Positions 55,807 through 63,966 of a stretch of 64,000 bases of DNA are shown piece by piece (position 1 is the stretch's first letter; every line of letters starts with the position of its first letter). The position numbers and the translations under genes are program-made. The notes beneath the pieces are model-generated. The model was not told the origin of the DNA. It saw only the letters and a list, made by a program, of their open reading frames with translations, and did not search any database. This DNA comes from Pseudoneobacillus sp052180215. Its GTDB lineage: Bacteria > Bacillota > Bacilli > Bacillales > Cytobacillaceae. The stretch is taken from positions 964,001 through 1,028,000 of the forward strand of contig NZ_CP197471.1 in NCBI RefSeq assembly GCF_052180215.1. Direction: 5' to 3'.

Positions 55807-57966
55807 CTATTTATTCGTTTCAGCCTTTCCTCTATTTAAGCCAAAAAACCACCAATTCCAATCGCCTAAAAGCTTCATTAGGGCTGGCACTAAAAGAAGG
55901 CGCACAATGGTTGCATCAATAAAGATAGCTATAGCAATACCAATACCTATCTGTTTTATCGGCATGACTCCAGTAAAAGAAAAAGCACCGGTTATCACAA
56001 TCATGATGGCAGCAGCCGAAGAAATAATCTTACTTGTAGTGGTCAAACCTTGTACAGTTGCATATCCATTATCCTTCGTTTCCAAATAAACTTCATGAAT
56101 TCTTGAGATTAAGAAGACCTCATAATCCATTGAAAGACCGAACACTAGACTAAAAACAAATACGGGTAGGATTAAACCTATGGAAACGGGAGTCATATTG
56201 AAATGACCATATTGAAAAATCCAAACCACGATTCCAAAGGTAGCCCCTAAACTTAACATATTCATAAATATCGCTTTTAACGGTATGAGAATGGATTTAA
56301 AAGCCGCCGTTAGAATAAAGAACGTTGATAAAAGTATTAAAAATAACCCGTATGGGGCTTTGTGATAGATTTCATCAAAAATTTCTTGTTCAAACTTGAT
56401 TTGTCCTCCTAAATGAAGTTGAAAGGGAAGTTCTTTCTTCTCCCAATTCTTCACCCAAGAACGAACTTTGCCTCTATTAATTTTATCGTCTATATAAACT
56501 TTTATTAACATTTTATTCTGATGTATATAAGACTCTTGCCCTTTAGATAGCCTTGGGTCTTGCTGCCACATATGAAGAAACATTTCCGGGTTTTCGATTT
56601 TTGAAATAGAAAAAGGGGATTCCACAAAGGTGACCACTTTCTCATTCTTAAGAGTCTTAATGAATTGAAATACGTCTGTAAGATTGGACTTATCTAATAT
56701 TTCATTTTTAGTTACTAAAACCATCAATAATTCATTTTCTTCATCTAACTCTTTAGGAATAAAATGTTCCTTATACTTTTCGTATGCAATTCTTGATTCA
56801 TAATGTGGCGGTAAAGAATCCATACCAGGGATGTCTAATCGGATATCTCTTATGGGTCCTAAGCATACAAGTAAAGCTGCCAAAGATAGGATGGTAATAA
56901 GAATGGGATAACGCATAACAAATTGGGCAAACCGATTCCAAATCTTATCTTGATTATTCTTTATTTTAATTAAAGGAAGAGCATTAATTTTGTTACCTAA
57001 AAAATATAAGATCATTGGTAATAAAGTAAGGGAGGATAGGATGGAAATGAAAACAACAATCATCCCTCCAATAGCGACATTTTGAAAGATATCAATTTGA
57101 ATAAAAAGCAAACCAGACAATCCTATAAATACGCAAAGTCCTGAAAAAATAATTGACCGTCCTGCTGTTTGGAGTGTGATCACTAAAGAATCTTCACGAG
57201 TATTTTTTCTTATTTCTTCTTTATAGCGGTTAATAAAAAGAAGGGCAAAATCAATACTTAAGGCTAAACCGATCATAGGGATAATGTTTAGAATAAAAAT
57301 GGACAAATCTACATGATGATGAAAAAAGTAAACCATCCCCATACTGACTAATATCGAACTTACGCCAATGATTAATGGTATACAAGCTGCTACAAAACCC
57401 CCAAATGCTAAAACTAATACGATCAAGGCGATGGGCAAACCAATCATTTCAGCCTTTGCCAAATCCTCCTGGCTAGCTTTGTTTAAATCCTCCACCATGA
57501 TGGGTTCTCCCGTTACCGAAACCACTCCATGCTTTTGCCGATTGGCCATTTCTCGTAAATCCTTTAATAATGGCTTTAATTCATCTTCTTTTAATGGAGC
57601 AAAAAAAAGAATTCCGTAAGCCAAGTCTCCTTTTATCATATCTGAAGAGTCGAGAGGAGAAATACGTTGGTTTATATATGGGATTTCCTTGGTTTTTTCA
57701 AAAAAGGAATGAATGGATTCTTTCCATTTCTTAGGCTCCATATGATCTTTATTTTCGAAAAGAATGATCACTGGGGTATTCGCCTTTCCAAACTCACTTT
57801 TAAGAATCAAATTTGTCTTCTTGTAATCTCCAGCGTATTCAAATCCATTTCCACTTAAAACCCCAGGTAATTTCAAAGCATAATAACCTAAAAAGATGAT
57901 TAAACACAGCCAAAGAAGTGCTATAAAAAAACGGAATCGAAATATCCCATTGTGATAAGTTTTCAT
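55807..57966 (-). CDS. MMPL/RND family transporter (YdfJ-like)
   Basis: A 719-residue membrane protein with a duplicated plan: each half has one transmembrane helix, a large extracytoplasmic loop, and five more helices, 12 in total. The SSD/MMPL proton-relay segments are visible as MIGLALSIDFALLFINRYKE in the first half and VFGLSMDYEVFLISRIHE in the second, each with the Asp-Tyr/Phe pattern. Such transporters export lipids or antimicrobials in Gram-positive bacteria. Substrate unknown. It is convergent with the molybdenum hydroxylase genes. Confidence 0.9.
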   Translation of the reverse strand: MKTYHNGIFRFRFFIALLWLCLIIFLGYYALKLPGVLSGNGFEYAGDYKKTNLILKSEFGKANTPVIILFENKDHMEPKKWKESIHSFFEKTKEIPYINQRISPLDSSDMIKGDLAYGILFFAPLKEDELKPLLKDLREMANRQKHGVVSVTGEPIMVEDLNKASQEDLAKAEMIGLPIALIVLVLAFGGFVAACIPLIIGVSSILVSMGMVYFFHHHVDLSIFILNIIPMIGLALSIDFALLFINRYKEEIRKNTREDSLVITLQTAGRSIIFSGLCVFIGLSGLLFIQIDIFQNVAIGGMIVVFISILSSLTLLPMILYFLGNKINALPLIKIKNNQDKIWNRFAQFVMRYPILITILSLAALLVCLGPIRDIRLDIPGMDSLPPHYESRIAYEKYKEHFIPKELDEENELLMVLVTKNEILDKSNLTDVFQFIKTLKNEKVVTFVESPFSISKIENPEMFLHMWQQDPRLSKGQESYIHQNKMLIKVYIDDKINRGKVRSWVKNWEKKELPFQLHLGGQIKFEQEIFDEIYHKAPYGLFLILLSTFFILTAAFKSILIPLKAIFMNMLSLGATFGIVVWIFQYGHFNMTPVSIGLILPVFVFSLVFGLSMDYEVFLISRIHEVYLETKDNGYATVQGLTTTSKIISSAAAIMIVITGAFSFTGVMPIKQIGIGIAIAIFIDATIVRLLLVPALMKLLGDWNWWFFGLNRGKAETNK

Positions 57967-58112
57967 TTTTCTAAAGGCTCCTCATTTCTATCCTAAATAA
58001 ATAAAGTCATGAATTCCTTTTTATTATGTTCCTTTTCCAGTTTTCCCAATACTTCATTTCACCACCAAACTTTATACAATTGTTTTTTACATAAACTAAA
58101 AGCGAACCACAC

Positions 58113-58143
58113 TTTTACAATTGTAAAATAAATATTTTACAAA
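58113..58143. promoter_or_regulatory. Probable DeoR operator upstream of deoR
   Basis: A perfect 16-bp palindrome TTTTACAATTGTAAAA (58113-58128) followed by ATTTTACAAAAGTT (58134-58147), sharing the TTACAnnTGTAA core with the site before deoC. Suggests autoregulation. Confidence 0.6.
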
Positions 58144-58198
58144 AGTTCAAAAACGGATTAGAATAAAAAGTGTTTTCGATTATGATTTGTAGGTGATG

Positions 58199-59155
58199 AT
58201 GGTGGAACGAGATCCAAAGTTTAACAAAGTGATTGAAGCAGCTAAACTGTATTATTTATTGGACTATAACCAGAGTGATATTGCCAAAATGTTAGGTGTT
58301 TCTCGCCCAACCGTTTCAAGATTCCTTCAGCAAGCAAAATCTGAGGGTATTGTTCAAATAAAAATAATGGATCCAACTGAAAATGTGGAGAATTTATCTA
58401 AAGAATTAGAAGAAAGATTCCAACTAAAGAAAGCAGTTATAGCCTCAATACCGCAATACGAAGATAACATTATAAAAAACTATTTAGGTGAAAAGACAGC
58501 TGCTTATTTAGATTCAACTATAAAAGATCAGGACATTATTGGTGTCACATGGGGTACTACACTTTATCATGTAGCCATTGAATTAAAACAAAAGTTTGTA
58601 AGGGATGTAAAGGTCGTTCAATTAAAGGGCGGAGTGTCACATGCGGAAACAAATACGTATGCATCTGAAATTCTCTATTTATTTGGGAAGGCGTTTAATA
58701 CAACTCCGCATCATTTACCTTTACCTGCAATTGTTGACCATGTAGTGGTTAAACAAGCGATGGAGGCAGATCGACACATTCGTAAAATACTTGAACTAGG
58801 TAAACAAGCCAATATAGCACTATTTACTATTGGCCCTGTAAAATCCGAATCCCTTTTATTTCAATTAGGTTATTTTACCGAAGAGGATTTAAAAACTCTT
58901 TATCCACGAGCAGTGGGTGACATTTGTTCAAGATTCTTTGATAAGGATGGAAAGGTATGTAATAAAAGTCTTAATGACAGAACATTAGGGATAGACTTAG
59001 AGGACTTAAAACAGAAGGAGCAATCTATCCTAGTGGCTGGAGGTCCAAATAAAATTGAAGGTATATATGGTGCTTTAAAAGGTGGATATGCGAACGTCTT
59101 AATCACCGATCAATTTACAGCACAATTTTTATTAGATAAAGCTACTGAAATTTAG
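58199..59155 (+). CDS. deoR: Deoxyribonucleoside regulator DeoR (SorC family)
   Basis: A SorC-type repressor of about 318 residues. It has an N-terminal helix-turn-helix (about 20-45, NQSDIAKMLGVSRPTVSRFL) and a sugar-isomerase-like effector domain (VTWGTTLYHVA, VVQLKGGVSHAETNTYASE, AVGDICSRFFD, DRTLGIDL) that in B. subtilis DeoR binds deoxyribose 5-phosphate. Adjacent deoC and cdd support this. Several starts are possible (GTG 58193, ATG 58196, ATG 58199, GTG 58202); AGGTG at 58191 favours the later ones. Confidence 0.92.
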   Translation: MVERDPKFNKVIEAAKLYYLLDYNQSDIAKMLGVSRPTVSRFLQQAKSEGIVQIKIMDPTENVENLSKELEERFQLKKAVIASIPQYEDNIIKNYLGEKTAAYLDSTIKDQDIIGVTWGTTLYHVAIELKQKFVRDVKVVQLKGGVSHAETNTYASEILYLFGKAFNTTPHHLPLPAIVDHVVVKQAMEADRHIRKILELGKQANIALFTIGPVKSESLLFQLGYFTEEDLKTLYPRAVGDICSRFFDKDGKVCNKSLNDRTLGIDLEDLKQKEQSILVAGGPNKIEGIYGALKGGYANVLITDQFTAQFLLDKATEI

Positions 59156-59183
59156 TGACAAATTAGTGAAAAGTGTATTATTT

Positions 59184-59217
59184 TTTACAAATGTAAAATT
59201 TATATAGTTACATTTGT
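59184..59217. promoter_or_regulatory. Probable DeoR operator upstream of deoC
   Basis: Exact 10-bp inverted repeat ACAAATGTAA (59187-59196) and TTACATTTGT (59208-59217) with an 11-bp spacer; the left part also forms TTACAAATGTAA, the motif seen before deoR. Confidence 0.6.
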
Positions 59218-59404
59218 TCATTAATCTGGTATATTTACTAAGTGGTACTCTTAGTAAATGGATTAATGGGGTATCTTTTTACATTTATTCAGAGCTCTTT
59301 TACCGCTTAAGCCAAGGATTACCTTAAGGATAACTTGTTCAAGTGGAGAGTCTAATAATAAATCTAGGTAGAATTTAATCTAAAGTAAGGAAAGGTTGAT
59401 ATAG

Positions 59405-60079
59405 ATGATAAACAATATCGGAAGTATGATTGACCATACAGCATTAAAAGCAGATACATTAAAAGAAGATATTTTAAAATTAGTTGCTGAAGCAAAGGAA
59501 TATAAGTTTGCCTCTGTCTGTGTAAATCCTACTTGGGTAAAAACAGCAGCAGAACTTTTAAAGGATACACCAGAAGTAAAGGTATGTACGGTTATTGGTT
59601 TCCCTCTAGGTGCCAATACGCCAGAAGTAAAAGCATTCGAAACAAAGAATGCTATTGAAAATGGTGCAACGGAAGTAGATATGGTCATAAATATCGGAGC
59701 TTTAAAAGATAAAAACGATGCGTTAGTGGAACAAGATATCCGCGCGGTTGTGGAAGCTGCTAAAGGTAAAGCATTAACAAAGGTTATTATCGAAACTTCT
59801 CTACTGACAAATGAAGAAAAAGAAAGAGCTTCTCAGATCGCAGTTAAAGCTGGAACTGATTTTGTTAAGACATCAACAGGATTTTCAACTGGTGGAGCAA
59901 CAGTAGAAGATATTGCTTTAATGAGAAAAGTTGTCGGACCAAATATTGGTGTTAAAGCTTCTGGAGGGGTAAGAAGCCGTGAAGATGCATTTGCCATGGT
60001 TGAAGCAGGTGCAACACGAATTGGCGCAAGTTCAGGTGTCTCAATCGTAAAAGGTGAAACATCTTCAAGTTTGTATTAA
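59405..60079 (+). CDS. deoC: Deoxyribose-phosphate aldolase
   Basis: A 224-residue TIM-barrel class I aldolase that splits 2-deoxyribose 5-phosphate into glyceraldehyde 3-phosphate and acetaldehyde. The Schiff-base Lys is at about residue 155 in FVKTSTGFSTGGAT; a second Lys lies in GVKASGGVRSREDA, and DHTALKAD is near the N-terminus. It forms an operon with xapX and cdd, probably repressed by DeoR and induced by deoxyribonucleosides. Confidence 0.96.
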   Translation: MINNIGSMIDHTALKADTLKEDILKLVAEAKEYKFASVCVNPTWVKTAAELLKDTPEVKVCTVIGFPLGANTPEVKAFETKNAIENGATEVDMVINIGALKDKNDALVEQDIRAVVEAAKGKALTKVIIETSLLTNEEKERASQIAVKAGTDFVKTSTGFSTGGATVEDIALMRKVVGPNIGVKASGGVRSREDAFAMVEAGATRIGASSGVSIVKGETSSSLY

Positions 60080-60108
60080 ACTTAAATTAATAAAGAGGGG
60101 CATATACT

Positions 60109-60279
60109 ATGAAAGAAGTTTTTTTAGCAGCTATAGCTGGGATGCTTGTAGGTATTTTATTTAAATTTTTAAAATTGCCTTTACCTGCTCCGCCTGTTTT
60201 TTCGGCAGTAATGGGTGTTGTTGGGGTTTGGTTCGGCGGAGTTGTTGTTGAATATATTATGAAGTTTTTTCAACAATAA
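60109..60279 (+). CDS. XapX-domain small membrane protein
   Basis: A 56-residue protein with two predicted transmembrane segments separated by a Pro-rich turn (LKLPLPAPPVFSAVMG), matching the XapX domain family. Such proteins occur beside nucleoside-metabolism genes but have no proven function. AAGAGGGG lies 8 nt before the ATG. It sits between deoC (30-bp gap) and cdd (33-bp gap), evidently in the same operon. Confidence 0.8.
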   Translation: MKEVFLAAIAGMLVGILFKFLKLPLPAPPVFSAVMGVVGVWFGGVVVEYIMKFFQQ

Positions 60280-60312
60280 ATATCAATAAGTAGTCATGGG
60301 AGGTTCAAACCA

Positions 60313-60711
60313 ATGGAGGAAAAACAATTAATTAAAGAAGCGATCGATGCTAGGGAAAGAGCGTATGTTCCATATTCGAATTTTAAAGTAGGGGCTGCCC
60401 TATTGGCGAAAGATGGAACTGTATACAAAGGCTGTAATATCGAAAATGCAGGTTATAGCATGACTAATTGTGCAGAAAGAACAGCTTTCTTCAAAGCAAT
60501 ATCTGAAGGTGTTACGGAATTTTCCTCCTTGGCTGTAGTTGCGGATACAGAAGGACCTTGTTCCCCATGTGGTGCATGCCGCCAGGTCATATCAGAGTTT
60601 TGTGACCCCAATATGGAAGTCATCTTAACCAATTTAAAAGGTGATACTCAAAAAATAACGGTTGCTGACCTTTTACCAGGTGCATTTTCACCGAAAGATT
60701 TAGATAAATAA
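60313..60711 (+). CDS. cdd: Cytidine deaminase
   Basis: A 132-residue zinc enzyme converting cytidine and deoxycytidine to the uridine forms. The zinc site and catalytic Glu are in NCAERTAF and SPCGACRQ, and the substrate-binding YSNFKVGAALL is at the N-terminus. GGGAGG precedes the ATG. Last gene of the deoC-xapX-cdd operon, with a terminator directly after. Confidence 0.96.
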   Translation: MEEKQLIKEAIDARERAYVPYSNFKVGAALLAKDGTVYKGCNIENAGYSMTNCAERTAFFKAISEGVTEFSSLAVVADTEGPCSPCGACRQVISEFCDPNMEVILTNLKGDTQKITVADLLPGAFSPKDLDK

Positions 60712-60716
60712 TGTAC

Positions 60717-60751
60717 AAAAAGAGCGAATCACATAGATTCGCTCTTTTTTA
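60717..60751 (+). terminator. Terminator after cdd
   Basis: AAAAAGAGCGAATC-ACATA-GATTCGCTCTTTTTT. Confidence 0.9.
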
Positions 60752-60798
60752 TGCCAATTGTTATCTAGAGAATTCTGATTTAATGACCTAAACCCGAT

Positions 60799-60888
60799 TT
60801 ATCAACCCATTTAAAATTTATCAACCGAATTTCATCATTTATCAACCACTACCTCAAATTTATCAACCGAATTTCAAACTTATCAACT
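60799..60888. repeat. Array of five TTATCAAC(C) repeats
   Basis: TTATCAAC occurs at 60799, 60818, 60839, 60860 and 60880, that is every 19-21 bp (four continue with CC or CCGAATTT). The spacing is about two helical turns. It lies in the gap between cdd and the glycosylase gene; no reading frame explains it. Confidence 0.8.
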
Positions 60889-60917
60889 TCAAGCCCCAAA
60901 CTCTATCTACAAAAATT

Positions 60918-61511
60918 CTATCTTGAAACAAATGGATTGCCTGTAATCCAAAATCTCCAAGGATACTCAGCGGCCTCACCAGAATTAGCAATACCGATTC
61001 TTTTCCCATTTGAAATCGAAATCGGTTCATATCCTTTTACAATATAAAGAGGTTCCATCCATAATGGGTGGCCATAATCATCCATATTAATCCCCATAGC
61101 CTTTGTCAACTTTCCAGGGCCACTAGTCAAATTTTTGATTTGGTTAGTACCTCTTCTTTTTATCATTTGATCAATACCAGTCAGCGGTTCTAAAGCTCTA
61201 ATCAAAATAGCCTCGGGAGCATTTTTATTACCACTGACGACATTTACTAGACAGTGCGTATGCATTGTATACGTATAGGCGTGTCCGGAACTACCAAACA
61301 TTACTTCTGTTCTTTTGGTTCGCCGATTATTAAAACTATGAGCAGCTCTGTCAGTAGGTCCCAAATAGGCTTCTGTTTCCACAATATATCCTGAACAATT
61401 ACCATCTTCTGTCTTTTTGATTAAAATACAACCTAGAAGATTTTGCGCTAATTCAAGGGTAGGAATTTGATAGAAGGAAGAAGGTAATATAATATTCGAA
61501 TCACTCTTCAA
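60918..61511 (-). CDS. DNA-3-methyladenine glycosylase (AAG/MPG family)
   Basis: A 197-residue monofunctional glycosylase that removes 3-methyladenine and other alkylated or deaminated purines to start base-excision repair. Motifs: GYIVETEAYLGPTDRAAHSF with the catalytic Glu, VMFGSSGHAYTYTMH, and TSGPGKLTKAMGI. It resembles B. subtilis YxlJ. The start is TTG 61511 with a weak site (GAGCTG) upstream. Together with the alkyltransferase-like protein at 26945 it is the second alkyl-lesion gene in the window, though unlinked. Confidence 0.92.
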   Translation of the reverse strand: MKSDSNIILPSSFYQIPTLELAQNLLGCILIKKTEDGNCSGYIVETEAYLGPTDRAAHSFNNRRTKRTEVMFGSSGHAYTYTMHTHCLVNVVSGNKNAPEAILIRALEPLTGIDQMIKRRGTNQIKNLTSGPGKLTKAMGINMDDYGHPLWMEPLYIVKGYEPISISNGKRIGIANSGEAAEYPWRFWITGNPFVSR

Positions 61512-61553
61512 AAGAATCAGCTCACTTTTAATAAAAAATTATCCTGAGATAAA

Positions 61554-61596
61554 AAGAGTTAAGCATCAAGGATTATCTCCTTGATGCTTAACTCTT
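61554..61596 (-). terminator. Terminator of the ywbE unit
   Basis: A perfect 19-bp stem (AAGAGTTAAGCATCAAGGA and complement) with a 5-nt loop. The end of ywbE lies in the right arm, and T4 follows on the minus strand. Confidence 0.85.
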
Positions 61597-61782
61597 AATT
61601 GTCTGTACTCTTCCTACTTGGCCATCAGTTAATCTAACTTTAATTCCATGAGGATGAAAGCTTGAATTGGTTAAAATATCTTTTACAATCCCACTGGTTA
61701 ACTTACCTGTTCTTTGGTCTGATTTTAGAACAATATCAACCTGTGCTCCTGGGAAGATGTCTTTTCTATTTTGACCGTTCAT
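61588..61782 (-). CDS. ywbE: YwbE family protein
   Basis: A 64-residue member of the YwbE family, small basic proteins of unknown function. It reads PGAQVDIVLKSDQRTGKLTS, then GIVKDILTNSSFHPHGIKVR and DGQVGRVQTI, an S1/KOW-like beta pattern that may bind RNA. Its ATG overlaps the stop of the upstream 67-residue gene (TAATG), indicating coupled translation. Confidence 0.88.
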   Translation of the reverse strand: MNGQNRKDIFPGAQVDIVLKSDQRTGKLTSGIVKDILTNSSFHPHGIKVRLTDGQVGRVQTIKS

Positions 61783-61985
61783 TACACGCCCATTTTTCTG
61801 CGTTGATTACTCACTTTTTTAGTTTGCTGGCTTTGCATTTTTTTGGTGGATTGTGAACCATTAAAGCCTGATTGTCCACCCATTTGCTGATTCTTTTTAT
61901 TAGCTAATTGCTGTTTCATTGCCTCTTGTAAGCTCATTTTTTTCTTAGGAGCTTCAGTTTCAGTTGTTTTATTTGTTTCAGTCAT
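61782..61985 (-). CDS. Hypothetical basic, low-complexity protein, 67 residues
   Basis: A 67-residue Gln/Lys-rich protein, likely disordered except for a short helix (MSLQEAMKQQLANKKNQQ). GGAGG sits before the ATG (forward GGAATCCTCC at 61986-61995). It is translationally coupled to ywbE, which suggests a shared role, possibly RNA binding. No family recognised. Confidence 0.7.
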   Translation of the reverse strand: MTETNKTTETEAPKKKMSLQEAMKQQLANKKNQQMGGQSGFNGSQSTKKMQSQQTKKVSNQRRKMGV

Positions 61986-62057
61986 TGGAATCCTCCATAC
62001 ATTTTGTCCTACATACAGTATAAACGATTCTTTCTCAATTTAAAATTTTAAAAAAGA

Positions 62058-62095
62058 AAAAAAGAAAGAAGACTCCGCATAAGTCTTCTTTCTTT
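62058..62095. terminator. Terminator hairpin
   Basis: AAAGAAAGAAGACT and AGTCTTCTTTCTTT arms around CCGCATA, with A-rich and T-rich flanks. It likely ends the 50-residue gene on the minus strand. Confidence 0.75.
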
Positions 62096-62113
62096 GTCTT
62101 TCAGAAGTATCCT

Positions 62114-62266
62114 CTACCATCTGTGTGCCTTCGCATTACTTCTTAGTATAATGTTGTTTTGTGACAGTTGCGTATGCCCATTTACTTGAGATTTAGTACG
62201 CTTAGGTCTTGTCCAATTATGGTGAAACTGTTGAGAATGTTGATCTAAATGATCTTGATAACTCAT
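62114..62266 (-). CDS. Small YpzG-like protein, 50 residues
   Basis: A 50-residue hydrophilic frame starting MSYQDHLDQHSQQFHHNW, with a middle TRPKRTKSQVNGHTQLSQ and ending NAKAHRW. The pattern (xNWxRPK..SQVNGxTQ.SQ) resembles the YpzG-like small sporulation proteins, a tentative recollection. GAGGTG precedes the ATG (7-8 nt), and a terminator lies after the stop. Confidence 0.6.
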   Translation of the reverse strand: MSYQDHLDQHSQQFHHNWTRPKRTKSQVNGHTQLSQNNIILRSNAKAHRW

Positions 62267-62535
62267 TTTCGTATCACCTCATAGTTAGGATAGGATATTC
62301 TGAAATCCAATGATATTCCATGAATATCATTTAAAGTATTTGATAAAAGCTAGAAAAACATACACTGTGCATGATGAATAAAAATTTAAAACCTCAATTG
62401 CTAATTCACATAAATAAAGTAGTAAAGTCATAAATTGGATTAAGGCATACTATTATTTTTTTACTTTAATTCCTACTTCACTTATATGAATACGTGCCTT
62501 GGAATGGCTTACTAATAATTGAGGAGGAATGAAAG

Positions 62536-63921
62536 ATGACAGTTGGTTTTTGGATTAACATTATTGTCATGTTGTTGCTCATCATTGGTTTATTTTCACT
62601 CCAAAAGAAGCATGTATCTTTTTCAAAGAGAGTCTTTTTAGCTTTAGCAGTAGGAATCATTTATGGTTTTATCCTACAAGGGATTTACGATCCTACATCA
62701 GAGGTAGTTATCAAATCGATTGATTGGTTTAATCTAGTTGGGGTTGGATATATTAAACTTTTACAAATGGTTGTTATGCCTCTTGTCTTTATTTCAATAT
62801 TAGCGGCTTTTACCAAAATGAATCTGACTCATAATGTAGGTAAAATTAGCACTCTTATTTTAGGATTGTTAATTGGAACAACAGCTGTTGCAGCTGGAGT
62901 AGGTATTGCAACGGCAATCGGATTTGATTTAGAAGCGATTCAAATTCATGCAGGGGATGCAGAAACAGCGAGAGGGGAGCTTTTAGAGCAAAAATTAACG
63001 GATATTGGAGATAAGACCTTTCCCCAACAAATGCTGGATTTATTGCCGGCCAATCCATTTTTAGATTTTACTGGTGCAAGAGCTACTTCTACCATTTCAG
63101 TCGTTATTTTTTCAGCCTTTATTGGGGTTGCATTCTTAGGTGTTAGAAGAAAGTCACCTGAACGTGCAGAACTGTTTGAGAAACTTGTTGATTCTGTTTA
63201 TGCCGTAATTATGAGAGTAGTTACCCTTATATTAAGGTTAACACCTTATGGCGTTTTAGCCATAATGACTAAAGCCGTAGCATTAAGTGATATGGATGCT
63301 ATTTTAAAACTAGGCAAGTTTGTCATTGCATCCTATGTAGCTTTATTGGTCATGTTTGTTATTCATTTGATCCTTTTATCTGTAACTGGTCTAAATCCAG
63401 TTACTTATGTGAAAAAAGCATTTCCGGTTCTAACCTTTGCTTTTACATCTAGAACAAGTGCTGGGGCATTACCAATAACCATTAAGACACAAAAATCATT
63501 AGGAGTACCTGACGCCATTGCAAACTTTGCAGGTTCTTTCGGGCTATCGATTGGTCAAAACGGTTGTGCAGGAATTTATCCTGCAATGTTAGCTGTTATG
63601 ATTGCACCAACAGTTGGAATTAACCCGCTTTCTCCATCCTTTATTGTTACAGTAATTGCCGTTGTAGCAATTAGTAGCTTTGGTGTAGCAGGAGTAGGGG
63701 GAGGAGCTACCTTTGCTGCTATTATCGTACTTTCCGCTTTAGATCTTCCGGTAGGTTTGGCTGGATTACTCATTTCAATTGAGCCACTAATTGATATGGG
63801 GCGTACGGCGGTAAATGTTAGCGGGGCAATGACTTCTGGTATCCTAACCAGTCGATTTACGGGTGAAATCGATGGAGATGTTTATAAAGATCTGACCAAT
63901 AAGATTGAAGCAGAAATATAA
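62536..63921 (+). CDS. tcyP: L-cystine transporter TcyP (DAACS family)
   Basis: A 461-residue sodium- or proton-coupled symporter of the dicarboxylate/amino acid:cation family, matching B. subtilis TcyP along its length. Signatures: KLLQMVVMPLVFISILAAF, TFAFTSRTSAGALPI (the HP1 Ser-rich hairpin), SIGQNGCAGIYPAMLA (helix 7) and PLIDMGRTAVNVSGAM (helix 8). GAGGAGG lies upstream of the ATG. It imports cystine as a sulfur source. I could not identify a convincing CymR site in the leader. Confidence 0.94.
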   Translation: MTVGFWINIIVMLLLIIGLFSLQKKHVSFSKRVFLALAVGIIYGFILQGIYDPTSEVVIKSIDWFNLVGVGYIKLLQMVVMPLVFISILAAFTKMNLTHNVGKISTLILGLLIGTTAVAAGVGIATAIGFDLEAIQIHAGDAETARGELLEQKLTDIGDKTFPQQMLDLLPANPFLDFTGARATSTISVVIFSAFIGVAFLGVRRKSPERAELFEKLVDSVYAVIMRVVTLILRLTPYGVLAIMTKAVALSDMDAILKLGKFVIASYVALLVMFVIHLILLSVTGLNPVTYVKKAFPVLTFAFTSRTSAGALPITIKTQKSLGVPDAIANFAGSFGLSIGQNGCAGIYPAMLAVMIAPTVGINPLSPSFIVTVIAVVAISSFGVAGVGGGATFAAIIVLSALDLPVGLAGLLISIEPLIDMGRTAVNVSGAMTSGILTSRFTGEIDGDVYKDLTNKIEAEI

Positions 63922-63924
63922 ATA

Positions 63925-63966
63925 TGAAAAGAGCCAACCCTAAATTTTGCTAACGGGTTCTCTTTT
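63925..63966 (+). terminator. Terminator after tcyP
   Basis: AAAAGAGCCAACCC..GGGTTCTCTTTT: outer AAAAGAG/CTCTTTT and inner ACCC/GGGT arms. Confidence 0.75.

Noticed and set aside
60799..60888. Reading the TTATCAAC array as DnaA boxes, an origin or a CRISPR array
   Set aside because: The motif departs from the DnaA box at key positions, and the units are too short and the spacers too uniform in composition for CRISPR; no cas gene is present.
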